Source of the DNA: Burkholderiales bacterium
Lineage (GTDB): Bacteria > Pseudomonadota > Gammaproteobacteria > Burkholderiales > SG8-41
Assembly (NCBI GenBank): GCA_019744975.1
Contig: JAIETP010000004.1
Location: 62,001-126,000, forward strand
Length of the DNA stretch: 64,000 bases
Direction of reading: 5' to 3'
Made by a program: the position numbers and the translations under genes. Below the pieces are notes generated by a model. That model saw only the letters and a program-made list of their open reading frames with translations. It made no database searches and had not been told where the DNA came from. How positions within the stretch are numbered: the first letter of the stretch is position 1; the number at the start of each line of letters is the position of its first letter. Below are positions 26,774 to 35,422 of this stretch, in pieces.

Positions 26774-27634
26774 CTATATGCCGCTGATATTGATTTTGCC
26801 TGATTTAACCCGCTCCGCCCGCCACGGCTGCGCGCGCTCACCGCTGCGCAACACGACCTCGCCGCTGATGCTGTTGCCATCAATGCGCCCGGTATAACGC
26901 TGCACGCCGGCTTCACCGGTGACCGTAAAACTGACCGCGTCACCCCTGATGCGCATTTCACCCAGCCGCAGCGGCCGCCTCTGCATCATGACCGTACCCA
27001 CCGGCACCTGGAATTTCTGTTCCAGGCGCATCTCGTAACCGGCGCCGTCCGGCAGCGACCATTGCCAGATGCCGGCAACATTGCCCGGCATTACCCACAG
27101 CATGATATCGCTGCGCGGCGGACCATAGGCCTTGTCGGGTACGTCGATGGTGATTTTCTGGTCGGGCTGCCAGTCGCCGAAATCAAAATCATGGGTCACG
27201 ATGCGCGTACCCGGCTTCAATTGTTCGAACAACATCGGCCGCAGGCGCAGGTTGACCGAATGCAGCAGGTAGGCGGTGATGACGGTGGCACGGCTCAAGT
27301 CGGTATCGAAGAGGTTGCGCGCGGCAAACGTCACCTTGCCGGCCACTCCCTGTTTTTGTGCATCGCTGCGCGCCATGCCCACCAGGTTGTCGTCGAGATC
27401 AACGCCCATGCCCTGGGTGCCAAAACGGGTCGCGGCACGGATCGAAATGCGCCCGTCTCCCGATCCCAGATCGATCAGATAATCATCGGATCCGACGGCA
27501 CCCAGGCCCAGCATCGCATCCACCACATTCATTGGTGTCGGCACATACGGCACATCGGAGGCCCGCACTGCTCCGGCACCAAGGAACACTGCCGCCAGCG
27601 CGATGGCCAGGCTGCTCTGCAGCAAGGCCATCAT
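26774..27634 (-). CDS. Exported FAM173-like SAM-dependent methyltransferase, paralog 2
   Basis: 286 residues with a signal peptide ending near VRASD. Core: YVPTPMNVVDAMLGLGAVG, motif I DLGSGDGRISIRAA, motif II GVDLDDNLVG, and DTDLSRATVITAYLLHSVNL, where the usual LLP Pro is His, followed by KPGTRIVTHDFDFGDW. The tail YTGRIDGNSISG...PWRAER is shared with the other paralogs. It overlaps the upstream paralog by 4 bases (ATGA), so translation is coupled. It is somewhat more diverged in the C-terminal domain. Confidence 0.85.
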   Translation of the reverse strand: MMALLQSSLAIALAAVFLGAGAVRASDVPYVPTPMNVVDAMLGLGAVGSDDYLIDLGSGDGRISIRAATRFGTQGMGVDLDDNLVGMARSDAQKQGVAGKVTFAARNLFDTDLSRATVITAYLLHSVNLRLRPMLFEQLKPGTRIVTHDFDFGDWQPDQKITIDVPDKAYGPPRSDIMLWVMPGNVAGIWQWSLPDGAGYEMRLEQKFQVPVGTVMMQRRPLRLGEMRIRGDAVSFTVTGEAGVQRYTGRIDGNSISGEVVLRSGERAQPWRAERVKSGKINISGI

Positions 27635-28512
27635 GGTGCGGGAGCGCGCACGGCGCGCCAGTTGTGCACGGTCTGCGCAATGCCGGTGCCGCGGCGGAAC
27701 TGGCCCTCGATGACGTCACCGCTGACGCGACCCTCAAAATAAAGACTGGCCTCGTTGTCCCGGTCACGATCATCAACCATGACAAAACTCAGTTTGTCGC
27801 CGGACAGCTGTGATTCCCAGATCTGGGCATGGCGGCCGTTAAATTGTGCGATGCCATCAACTTCCTGATACTTCTGCCGCAGTTCCAGCACCATTGAAAG
27901 TGGTGCTGCGGATGAGTCGGCGCCGGGCAGCGTGAATTTCATTTCCCATTTGCCCGCGACTTTCGCCGGCACGATCCACAGGAAGGAATTCTTGCGAATC
28001 TGTGTCGTGGCGTCGGGTTTCCAGTCCTCGAGCCGGAAGTCATGCGACACCAGCCGCGTGCCCGGTTTCAGGTCGAGCAGCAGCGGGCGCAGCCGCATCA
28101 TCACGCCGGGCAGGAGGTACATGGTAATCACCGTCGCCTGACTGATGTCGGTCTTGAACAAATCCTGCTGCAGAAATTTGACCCGATCAGCAACCCCGGC
28201 CGCCGCCGCGGCTTCAATACTTTCAGCCACCAGGTCAGCGTCGAGATCCACACCCATTCCGCGCGCGCCGAATTTTTTTGCGGCGGTGATCAGCACCCGG
28301 CCGTCGCCGGAGCCGAGGTCCATCACAAAATCCTGCGCCGTCACATTTGCGAGGCGCAGCATTTCCTCGATCACCACGTACGGCGTCGGCACAAACGGCA
28401 CGTCAAATTGCCACGAAACGGGTTGCGCTCGTGCCGGTAAGGACAACAAGATCAATCCGGCCGCCAGAAAAATTACTTTTAAAAACAAATACTTACTAAT
28501 ACTCTTGTCCAT
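27631..28512 (-). CDS. Exported FAM173-like SAM-dependent methyltransferase, paralog 3
   Basis: 293 residues. Lys-containing signal peptide (KYLFLKVIFLAAGLILLSLP-ARA), mature start QPVSWQFDVPFVPTP. Motif I DLGSGDGRVLITAAKKFGA, motif II GVDLDADLV, TDISQATVITMYLLPGVMM, KPGTRLVSHDFRLEDW. The C-terminal domain ends FEGRVSGDVIEG...NWRAVR. The ATG at 28512 lies 4 bases from the upstream stop with no clear SD, implying coupled translation; a TTG at 28530 is the alternative. Its N-terminal codons are AT-richer than those of its neighbours. Confidence 0.84.
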   Translation of the reverse strand: MDKSISKYLFLKVIFLAAGLILLSLPARAQPVSWQFDVPFVPTPYVVIEEMLRLANVTAQDFVMDLGSGDGRVLITAAKKFGARGMGVDLDADLVAESIEAAAAAGVADRVKFLQQDLFKTDISQATVITMYLLPGVMMRLRPLLLDLKPGTRLVSHDFRLEDWKPDATTQIRKNSFLWIVPAKVAGKWEMKFTLPGADSSAAPLSMVLELRQKYQEVDGIAQFNGRHAQIWESQLSGDKLSFVMVDDRDRDNEASLYFEGRVSGDVIEGQFRRGTGIAQTVHNWRAVRAPAP

Positions 28513-28516
28513 GAGC

Positions 28517-29437
28517 TTATTGCGGCGCAAATTCCCGAATCACCGGCGGCGGCGCAATCACATGCGCCGCATCGCGCAACTCGACACGCACTGCACTCCA
28601 CGCGGTCCCTTTGGCTTTTTCGTCACCCGCCGGACGCATCTCGCCCTCCAGGGCCTGGTTGATGCGCCGGCCACTGAAGGTGAAGCGGCCACGCTCCGGC
28701 AATTGCAAAGTCACTTCGACCATGCGCCCCGTCAGCTTCGCCTGCTCGACCGGGATTGTGCGGCCGTCGAATTTCGCCGTGGCTTCCAGTTTCTGGAAAT
28801 TCTGCCGCAAGTCCAGTTCAACCGGCACCGACTTGCCGCCGCTGTTGACGCTCCAGCTCCAGCGTCCGGCGACAATGTCCGGCACCACCCAGTACAGCAC
28901 CCTGCTGCGCTGCGAACGCCCCACGGTTTTCCCCGGCGCGTCCATTTCGTATTCGGTGTCCGGCAGCCAGTCACCGATGCCGTAGTCATGCGACACGATG
29001 CGCGTGCCGGGGGCCAGCGCCAGCAGTTTGCCGCGCGCCATCAGGTTGACTTCGGGCAGCAGGTAAATGGTGATCACTGATGCCGGTGACAGGTCGGTTT
29101 CGAACAGGTCGCGGGCGTAAAATTTGGCGCGGTCGGCAACCCCCGCCTTGCGTGCATTTTCATTGGCCAGCCTGACCAGCCGTTTGTCGAGATCAACGCC
29201 GAAACCGCGTGCACCGCGTTTTTTCGCCGCGGTGATGACCATGCGGCCGTCGCCGGAACCGAGATCAATCACATAATCCTTGCTGGTGACCTTGGCCGTC
29301 TCCAGCATCGCATCAACGACATTCTGCGGCGTTTGCACATAAGGGGTGTCGCCAAAATCCTGCGCCTGCGCCGCCGCATTTAATCCTGTAACAGCCAGCG
29401 CCAGCAACAGCACGCCGGCCATTTTCCGCATCCGCAT
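28517..29437 (-). CDS. Exported FAM173-like SAM-dependent methyltransferase, paralog 4
   Basis: 306 residues. Signal peptide (MAGVLLLALAVTGLNAAAQA), then PYVQTPQNVVDAMLETA, motif I DLGSGDGRMVITAAKKRGA, motif II GVDLDKRLVRLANENARKAG, DLFETDLSPASVITIYLLPE and PGTRIVSHDYGIGDW. The tail is FSGRRINQALEG...AWSAVR plus a Pro-rich C-terminus. The start ATG shares one base with the upstream stop (TGATG). It is a predicted periplasmic or membrane-anchored enzyme; the acceptor is unknown. Confidence 0.85.
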   Translation of the reverse strand: MRMRKMAGVLLLALAVTGLNAAAQAQDFGDTPYVQTPQNVVDAMLETAKVTSKDYVIDLGSGDGRMVITAAKKRGARGFGVDLDKRLVRLANENARKAGVADRAKFYARDLFETDLSPASVITIYLLPEVNLMARGKLLALAPGTRIVSHDYGIGDWLPDTEYEMDAPGKTVGRSQRSRVLYWVVPDIVAGRWSWSVNSGGKSVPVELDLRQNFQKLEATAKFDGRTIPVEQAKLTGRMVEVTLQLPERGRFTFSGRRINQALEGEMRPAGDEKAKGTAWSAVRVELRDAAHVIAPPPVIREFAPQ

Positions 29438-30354
29438 CAGTTTCTCGCCTCCAGGCCGGCAGCGCGTACCGCGCGCTCGGCGATCCATTCCACACGCGCC
29501 GTCAGGCGGCTGCCCGACAACGCGGCCTGGCCGGTGATGCGGCCGCCATCAACGCGGCCGCTGAATTCATGCTTCACCGGCGTGCCGTTCACTTCCGCGG
29601 TGAACGAAAATGCAAGTTCCGCACCACGCAATTTTGCATCAAGGATTTTCACCGGACGGCCGTTGACCTGCACCGAACCGCTGACCATCTGGTATTGCTG
29701 CTCGAACTGGAATTCGTAGGTCTGCGGCTTGCCGGATACCGGGAATTGGGAGCGCCAGTTGCCGGCCACTTTCGCCGGCACCACCCAAAAATACACATCG
29801 CTGTCGCCCCCCGCACCGGAAAACTTGTCCCCTGCATCCATGCGCACCGAAGCGTCCGGCTTCCAGTCACCCATGTCGAAGTCGTGGGATACCAGGCGCG
29901 TGCCCGGCTTCAGTTCCAGCAGCTTCGGCCGCAGCTGCAGGTTGACGCGCGGCAACAGGTACATGGTGATGACCGTCGCATCCGAAAGATCGGTTTCGAA
30001 CAGGTTGCGCTGGTAAAACGCCACCTTGTCGGTGACGCCCGCTTTGCGCGCATTGGTGTTCGCCTCGTCGATGCGCACCGGATTCAGGTCGACACCAAAA
30101 CCGCGCGCGCCGAATTTTTTTGCGGCGGTGACGACAATGCGGCCATCGCCGGAACCGAGGTCGATCAGGTAATCCTGCGCCGTCACTTTCGCCATCGCCA
30201 GCATGCGGTCAACCACCGCCTGCGGCGTCGGCACATAAGGTACGCTGGGTTGATCACCTGCGGCACTCGCGCCGGTTACCAGCAATCCGGCGCAGGCCAG
30301 CGCCGGCAGCACCCTGGTGAAGGCTGGAATGAATACTGTCAACAGACGCTGCAT
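29437..30354 (-). CDS. Exported FAM173-like SAM-dependent methyltransferase, paralog 5 (first in operon)
   Basis: 305 residues, first gene of the five-gene run. Long signal peptide (LPALACAGLLVTGASAAG), then PYVPTPQAVVDRMLAMAKV, motif I DLGSGDGRIVVTAAKKFGA (residues 65 on), motif II GVDLNPVRI, TDLSDATVITMYLLPRVNLQ and KPGTRLVSHDFDMGDWKPD. This segment closely parallels the core of human ATPSCKMT (PFVP, DIGSGDGRIVIAAAKK, GYELNP, HWTPD, recalled from knowledge). The ATG at 30354 has GGAG six bases upstream. Divergent from the spermidine-synthase-like gene, 200 bases away, so promoters probably lie in between. Confidence 0.86.
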   Translation of the reverse strand: MQRLLTVFIPAFTRVLPALACAGLLVTGASAAGDQPSVPYVPTPQAVVDRMLAMAKVTAQDYLIDLGSGDGRIVVTAAKKFGARGFGVDLNPVRIDEANTNARKAGVTDKVAFYQRNLFETDLSDATVITMYLLPRVNLQLRPKLLELKPGTRLVSHDFDMGDWKPDASVRMDAGDKFSGAGGDSDVYFWVVPAKVAGNWRSQFPVSGKPQTYEFQFEQQYQMVSGSVQVNGRPVKILDAKLRGAELAFSFTAEVNGTPVKHEFSGRVDGGRITGQAALSGSRLTARVEWIAERAVRAAGLEARN

Positions 30355-30554
30355 GATCGTCTCCATGGCAAGCTGCCATCCATGTGTTTTGATTGGATTG
30401 GAAAATAGTCAAAACTGCGGTCACCACGCGCGGTCCAGCACTGCATTCCAGTCACCTGGAAGAGACTGCGCCTGTGGTAGATTGGCGGCGAATTATAACC
30501 GACCATCTTCGCTTTCCACCCGCACTTTCCACCCTGTTTTTCCACCTCATTCCC

Positions 30555-32162
30555 ATGCCCGCATTTATCCTTTTCACCCTGATCTTCATTTCCGGCGGCG
30601 CGATCCTGGCGCTCGAATTGCTGTCTTCGCGCATCATGACACCCTATTTCGGCGTCAGCCTCTACATCTGGACCGGCATTCTGTCGATCACGCTGGTCTC
30701 CCTGGCGCTCGGCTACTGGTGGGGCGGCCGGCTCGCCGGCAATGCCGGGGTCGCACCGGCGCGCCGGCTGGGCCTGTTGTTTGCAATCATGCCGGCACTG
30801 GCCGGCCTCGCCATCATCGCCGCCTGCGCGATTTATCCCTTCGTTTTCCATCCGCTGGCACGCTGGAGCCTGAGCGGCGGCGCTTTCGCCGCCTGCATGA
30901 TCCTGCTGTTCCTGCCGCTGGTCGCCACCTCGGCGATGAATCCGCTGCTGGTGGCGCTGCTGCTGCAACAGCAGGAAAAACGCAAGGGGGATGCCGGATC
31001 CGGGCTGGTGTTTTTTGTCAGCACGCTGGGCTCGGTCGTCGGCGTCATCATCACCGCCTTCGGGCTGATTCCGTACATCAGCAACTACACGGCAACGCTG
31101 ATGGTCGCCCTGCTGCTGGGCCTGTTGTCGCTGGTGGCTGCCTCGTCAAAACTGGTGATGGCCGGTCGTGGCACCGTCACCGCCTGCGCCATCGCAGCCA
31201 TGAGCTGCGCCGCGCTGCTCGCCTGGCAGGGTGACCGCTACACCGGACGCCAGGGCCCGGTGGCGTTCAGCGGCGCACAGTGGCAGGTCGAAGGCATCCA
31301 CAGCTCGCTGTTCGGCACCGTAAAAATCCTGCGCAGCGCCGCCGACGCCGACGGCAAATTCCTGCGCATGTATTTCCATGATGGCCTGATCCAGAACACG
31401 GTCGACTCGAACCAGCGCTCGATCTCGTTTTACACCTGGGCGCTGGAGGCGCTGGCACGCGCCTACCAGCCGCAGATGCAGGACGTGCTGATGCTGGGCC
31501 TCGGCGCCGGCATCGTGCCGTCGCGCCTTGATCGCGCAGGCGCCCGCGTCGAAGTGGTCGAAATCGACCCTTCCTCCCTGGCGGTGGCCCGGCAATATTT
31601 CGGATTTGATCCAAAACGCGTCACCACCCACCAGGCCGATGCGCGGACCTTTGTCGGCAATTGCACGCCGCGCCACGACGTGGTGCTGGTCGACCTGTTC
31701 CACGGCGACGGCACGCCCGATTACCTGATCACCCGTGAGTTTTTCCGTGACCTGAAAAGCTGCCTGAAACCCGGCGGCGTCGCGATTTTCAACACCTTTG
31801 CCAACCTCGATGACACGCGCAGTTATTCCCACCTGCTGGCGACGCTGCAGAGCGAACTGCCGCATGTCGCGCTGTACCGGCCCGACTGGCCCGGCATGCG
31901 GCAGATCAACAGTTTCCTGGTCGCTTCACCCACGCCACTGCCGGCGCCGCAGCGGGTGACCATAAGCGACGTGCCGGAGCACCATGCCGCAGCGCTGTGG
32001 GACATGCTGGCAAAACCGCAGGCGGTCGGCGCTGCAATGACCGCCTCCGGGAAAATCATCCACGATGCCTGGAATGCCGCGGCACTGGACATGGCCGCCG
32101 GCCAGGCGGCGTTCCGGCAAGGGGTGCTGGACGCCGCCCCGCCGGCACTGCTGATGAACTGA
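30555..32162 (+). CDS. Membrane-fused spermidine synthase-like protein
   Basis: 535 residues. The N-terminal half has about 7-8 transmembrane helices (LELLSSRIMTPYFGVSLYIW is typical of the 'fused MFS/spermidine synthase' group). The C-terminal half is a Rossmann aminopropyltransferase/methyltransferase-like domain: LMLGLGAGIVPSRL, VVEIDPSSLAVARQYFGF and DVVLVDLFHGDGTPDYL. Compared with true SpeE, the GGGDG and DSSDP-type motifs are degenerate, so polyamine synthesis is doubtful. The ATG at 30555 begins directly with TM1; the longer frame upstream has no hydrophobic start. It is flanked on both sides by the exported methyltransferase paralogs. Confidence 0.85.
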   Translation: MPAFILFTLIFISGGAILALELLSSRIMTPYFGVSLYIWTGILSITLVSLALGYWWGGRLAGNAGVAPARRLGLLFAIMPALAGLAIIAACAIYPFVFHPLARWSLSGGAFAACMILLFLPLVATSAMNPLLVALLLQQQEKRKGDAGSGLVFFVSTLGSVVGVIITAFGLIPYISNYTATLMVALLLGLLSLVAASSKLVMAGRGTVTACAIAAMSCAALLAWQGDRYTGRQGPVAFSGAQWQVEGIHSSLFGTVKILRSAADADGKFLRMYFHDGLIQNTVDSNQRSISFYTWALEALARAYQPQMQDVLMLGLGAGIVPSRLDRAGARVEVVEIDPSSLAVARQYFGFDPKRVTTHQADARTFVGNCTPRHDVVLVDLFHGDGTPDYLITREFFRDLKSCLKPGGVAIFNTFANLDDTRSYSHLLATLQSELPHVALYRPDWPGMRQINSFLVASPTPLPAPQRVTISDVPEHHAAALWDMLAKPQAVGAAMTASGKIIHDAWNAAALDMAAGQAAFRQGVLDAAPPALLMN

Positions 32163-32205
32163 AGCCACGCCTGCTGAAGCTTCGCTAAATACCTGGCACT
32201 TTTTG

Positions 32206-32242
32206 CCCCTCACCCCCGCCCCCTCTCCCGTGGGGCGAGGGG
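32206..32242. repeat. C/G-rich palindromic extragenic element
   Basis: CCCCTC...GAGGGG with an inner GCCCC/GGGGC hairpin, 44 bases after the fused spermidine synthase stop. It resembles the C-rich/G-rich hairpin at 40739 and may be a REP-type element. Confidence 0.5.
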
Positions 32243-32251
32243 AGATATCTG

Positions 32252-32279
32252 CTGTAAATGGTTTGCCAACCATTTACAG
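32252..32279. repeat. Perfect 12-bp inverted repeat between convergent genes
   Basis: CTGTAAATGGTT, loop TGCC, AACCATTTACAG. It lies 8 bases beyond the stop of the sixth methyltransferase. No T tract follows on either strand, so it may act as a transcript-end stabiliser rather than an intrinsic terminator. Confidence 0.6.
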
Positions 32280-32287
32280 AATTCTCG

Positions 32288-33169
32288 TTACGAGCCTTTG
32301 CTGGCACTCCAGCGCGTCACCTTGCCGTTGCCGAAATCGGCGGTGCCTTCCATGCGATTGCCGTTGACCCGGCCGGTGAACTGGCCGCGGTTCGTGCCCT
32401 GCATCATCACAAAACGGATTTCCGTGCCTTTCATTTTGGGCTCGAGCAAACCAGCCTGGCGGCCACTGCTTTCGGCGGTGCCCTCGATGCTCTGGTAACG
32501 CTGCTTCAGCGTCAGATTGTACTCACCGTCGCCATCAACCTGCATGCGCCAGGCACCATCGACTTTGGCCGGCACGATCCACAGGTACAAAGTCGCATGC
32601 GGCACGCCGGAAATGAATTCCTTCTCCGGCACATCGAAGCTGATGTCGTCGTCGTGCTGCCATTCCTCGAAATGATAATCGTGCGACACGATGCGAGTGC
32701 CGGGCTTCAATTCATTAAACAGCTTGGGCCGCAGCCGGCGCATGAACTCGGGCAGCAGGTACAGCGTCACCACGGTGGCCTTGCTGACATCGGTCTTGAA
32801 AATGTCCTTGGCCTCGAACAACACACGTCCGGAAACACCCAGGCCTTTTGCGCGCTGGTTGCTGAGCCGGATCAATTCCTCGTCGATGTCAACGCCGTAA
32901 CCGCTGGACTTGCGCTGGTGGGCCGCCGTGAGCACGATGACGCCGTCACCGGAGCCGAGGTCGATCACGTAATCATTTGCGCCGACATTCGCAAAACCCA
33001 GCATCCGGTCCACCACCACGTTCGGCGTCGGCACATACGGCCCGCCGTCGCGTTCGTATTCCGGCGGCACGTTCGGCTGCTTTTGAGCCGCACCCGCGAC
33101 ACACGCCCACATCATTCCCGCCACCACTGCCGCTGATCGCCAACCACCGTTCATCTGTCCGAATTTCAT
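32288..33169 (-). CDS. Exported FAM173-like SAM-dependent methyltransferase, paralog 6 (solo)
   Basis: 293 residues, same family as the five-gene cluster but separated from it by the spermidine-synthase-like gene. Signal peptide (VVAGMMWACVAGAA), then GGPYVPTPNVVVDRMLGFA, motif I DLGSGDGVIVLTAA with the usual Arg after GDG replaced by Val, motif II GVDIDEEL, TDVSKATVVTLYLLPEFMRR, KPGTRIVSHDYHFEEW, and tail FTGRVNGNRMEG...RWSA. GGAG precedes the ATG. The Arg-to-Val change and the lack of the AAKKFGA segment mark it as the most divergent copy. Confidence 0.85.
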   Translation of the reverse strand: MKFGQMNGGWRSAAVVAGMMWACVAGAAQKQPNVPPEYERDGGPYVPTPNVVVDRMLGFANVGANDYVIDLGSGDGVIVLTAAHQRKSSGYGVDIDEELIRLSNQRAKGLGVSGRVLFEAKDIFKTDVSKATVVTLYLLPEFMRRLRPKLFNELKPGTRIVSHDYHFEEWQHDDDISFDVPEKEFISGVPHATLYLWIVPAKVDGAWRMQVDGDGEYNLTLKQRYQSIEGTAESSGRQAGLLEPKMKGTEIRFVMMQGTNRGQFTGRVNGNRMEGTADFGNGKVTRWSASKGS

Positions 33170-33249
33170 CTACATTTCTCCGTGACTGTTCTTCTGATAC
33201 GACTGAATGACCGTATTTGCGCGCGTCAATATAGCGCATTGTAGTGATG

Positions 33250-33558
33250 TCAGCGCCGGGTGGCGCCGCCCTTGCTCGCCGCACAGGTTTCGGCGAGTTC
33301 GTGGATCGAAATCTCACTGGTGAAGACCATGCGCACCGCGCGCCGCATCAGCGCCAGATCCTCTGGCCTGAAACGCTCGCGCAAATCGCTTTTTTCGGTT
33401 TCGGCCATCACCTGGTTCAGGGACGCGCCGCGGTCGCGCATTTCGAGGCCGGCCTGCGCGCCGGCGACGAGCTGGTCGCAGCTCATGGTCGCCTGCGCCG
33501 ATGCAGCACCGCACAGCAACAGGCCCAGCATCCCGGTCAGCACGCGCAACATGGCCAT
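33250..33558 (-). CDS. Small exported protein of unknown function
   Basis: 102 residues with a signal peptide (LTGMLGLLLCGAASAQA) and a helical mature part holding two Cys (MSCDQLV and LAETCAAS), possibly one disulfide. No family recognised. The ATG at 33558 lies 4 bases after the acyl-CoA dehydrogenase stop, so it is probably translated from the same transcript, although its export is hard to link to beta-oxidation. Confidence 0.7.
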   Translation of the reverse strand: MAMLRVLTGMLGLLLCGAASAQATMSCDQLVAGAQAGLEMRDRGASLNQVMAETEKSDLRERFRPEDLALMRRAVRMVFTSEISIHELAETCAASKGGATRR

Positions 33559-33562
33559 GCTT

Positions 33563-35353
33563 TCAGTATGCCGCCACATCCAGCGCCAGCGTACTCGCCG
33601 CACCGTGAGTAACTGTTCGTGCCAGTGCGCCGGCCTGCGGCAGCAGGTGCTCGATATAAAACCGTGCAGTGGCCAGTTTACCCTCCAGAAATGCACGATC
33701 GGCGCCCTGCCCATTCAAACGTTCAAGCGCGACCAGCGCCGCACGCGCCATCAGCCAGCCGCCGGCCACGGTGCCGAACAGTTTCAGGTACGGCACGGCA
33801 ACGGCAGCCGCCGCCTCGGGTTCGCTCCGGTAATGATCAACCAGCCAGCGCGTTGCTGACTCCAGCCCGTCCACCGCCTGCGTGAATGATGCGCGCATCG
33901 CCGCAAAGGTTTCCCCTGCCGCCGCCAGCGGCGCATCCAGCGCGCGCATCTCGGCAATCAGCGTCAGCGCGGTCACGCCTTTTTCCGCGCCGACCTTGCG
34001 GCCGATCAGGTCATTGGCCTGAATGCCGGTGGTGCCTTCGTAAATGGTGGTGATGCGCGCATCGCGCAGATATTGTGCGGCACCGGTTTCCTCGACAAAA
34101 CCCATGCCGCCGTGCACCTGCACGCCGAGCGAGGCAATCTCCACCGCGAGCTCGGTACACCAGCCCTTGACCACCGGTGTCAGCAGGTCGAGCCGCGACT
34201 GGTGAGCAGCGCGTTCCCTTGCATCGGCATGGCGTTTGGCGCGATCCAGCGTACCAGCTGCGTAATAACCCAGTGCACGCATGGCTTCGGTCTGCGCACG
34301 CATGGTCAGCAGCATGCGCCGCACATCCGGGTGGTGGATGATGGTCACGCGGTCGCCGCTGCGCTGCCCGATGGCACGGCCCTGCACCCGCGTTTTCGCG
34401 TATTCCAGCGCATGCTGATAAGCGCGCTCTGCAATCGCGACGCCTTCCATGCCGACACCCAGCCGCGCATGGTTCATCATGGTGAACATGTATTCAAGGC
34501 CGCGATTGGGCTCACCAACCAGGTAACCGGTGGCACCGCCGTTGTCACCGTACGCCAGCACACAGGTCGGGCTGCCGTGGATACCCAGCTTGTGTTCAAT
34601 GGACACGCAGCGGATGTCGTTGCGCGCTCCGGGACTGCCGTCGGGCTTGAGCAGGAACTTCGGCACCACGAACATCGAAATGCCCTTCACGCCTTCCGGC
34701 GCGTCGGGAAGGCGCGCCAGCACCAGGTGCACGATGTTCTCCGCCATGTCGTGTTCGCCCCAGGTGATGAAGATCTTGGTGCCCTGGATGCGGTAATGGT
34801 CGCCTTCGGGGACGGCGCGGGTGCGCACCGCCGACAGGTCGGAACCGGCCTGCGGCTCGGTCAGGTTCATCGTGCCGGTCCACTCGCCGGACACCAGTTT
34901 CGGCATATAGGTTTTTACCAGATCCGCCGAACCATGATGGGTCAGCGCCTCCTGCACGCCGGTGGTCAGCATCGGGCACAGGCAGAACGCCATGTTCGCG
35001 CTGTTCCACATTTCCTGCAGCGGCAGGGCAATGGTGTGCGGCAATCCCTGCCCGCCATGATCGACGCTGCCGCCGAGACTGTTCCAGCCGGCTTCGGCAA
35101 ACTGCGCGTACGCCTCCTTGAATCCGGTCGGCGCGGTGACAACACCGTCGCGCCATTGCGCGCCCTGTTTGTCTCCGCTGCGGTTCAGTGGATCAAGCAC
35201 ACCCTGCGCGAATTTTCCGGCTTCCGTCAGCACGGCTTCGACCAGTTCGGCATTGACTTCGCCGCAACCCGGCAGCGCAGTGATGCCGTCGAGTCCGGCG
35301 AACTCGGCGATGGCGAACTGCATGTCTTTCAATGGCGCGGTGTAGGTGGACAT
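33563..35353 (-). CDS. Acyl-CoA dehydrogenase, large (~600 aa) DmdC/FadE5-like type
   Basis: 596 residues. FAD enzyme that oxidises an acyl-CoA to the 2-enoyl-CoA and passes electrons to ETF. N-terminal helical domain, middle beta domain with MNLTEPQAGSDLSAVRTRA, KIFITWGEHDM, and a C-terminal domain with the catalytic-Glu segment TTIYEGTTGIQANDLIGRKV; an extra C-terminal domain of this subclass follows. The substrate is not deducible; some relatives act on methylthiopropionyl-CoA, others on medium- or long-chain acyl-CoAs. GGAGG precedes the ATG. It follows etfBA on the same strand, with the TA module inserted between. Confidence 0.93.
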   Translation of the reverse strand: MSTYTAPLKDMQFAIAEFAGLDGITALPGCGEVNAELVEAVLTEAGKFAQGVLDPLNRSGDKQGAQWRDGVVTAPTGFKEAYAQFAEAGWNSLGGSVDHGGQGLPHTIALPLQEMWNSANMAFCLCPMLTTGVQEALTHHGSADLVKTYMPKLVSGEWTGTMNLTEPQAGSDLSAVRTRAVPEGDHYRIQGTKIFITWGEHDMAENIVHLVLARLPDAPEGVKGISMFVVPKFLLKPDGSPGARNDIRCVSIEHKLGIHGSPTCVLAYGDNGGATGYLVGEPNRGLEYMFTMMNHARLGVGMEGVAIAERAYQHALEYAKTRVQGRAIGQRSGDRVTIIHHPDVRRMLLTMRAQTEAMRALGYYAAGTLDRAKRHADARERAAHQSRLDLLTPVVKGWCTELAVEIASLGVQVHGGMGFVEETGAAQYLRDARITTIYEGTTGIQANDLIGRKVGAEKGVTALTLIAEMRALDAPLAAAGETFAAMRASFTQAVDGLESATRWLVDHYRSEPEAAAAVAVPYLKLFGTVAGGWLMARAALVALERLNGQGADRAFLEGKLATARFYIEHLLPQAGALARTVTHGAASTLALDVAAY

Positions 35354-35389
35354 CTACAGTTCCTCCGGGTGTTGCATTGGGTGCGCATG

Positions 35390-35407
35390 GGCGCCCTTTG
35401 ATGTTAC
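35390..35407. repeat. 18-bp direct repeat, left of the TA module
   Basis: GGCGCCCTTTGATGTTAC, identical to the copy at 36112-36129. The two enclose a 704-bp segment holding only the toxin-antitoxin genes. Confidence 0.85.
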
Positions 35408-35422
35408 CGCAGGGCCCGGCGG

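Noticed and set aside
32252-32279. Intrinsic terminator between convergent genes
   Set aside because: The stem is perfect but no T tract follows on either strand, so it is listed only as an inverted repeat.
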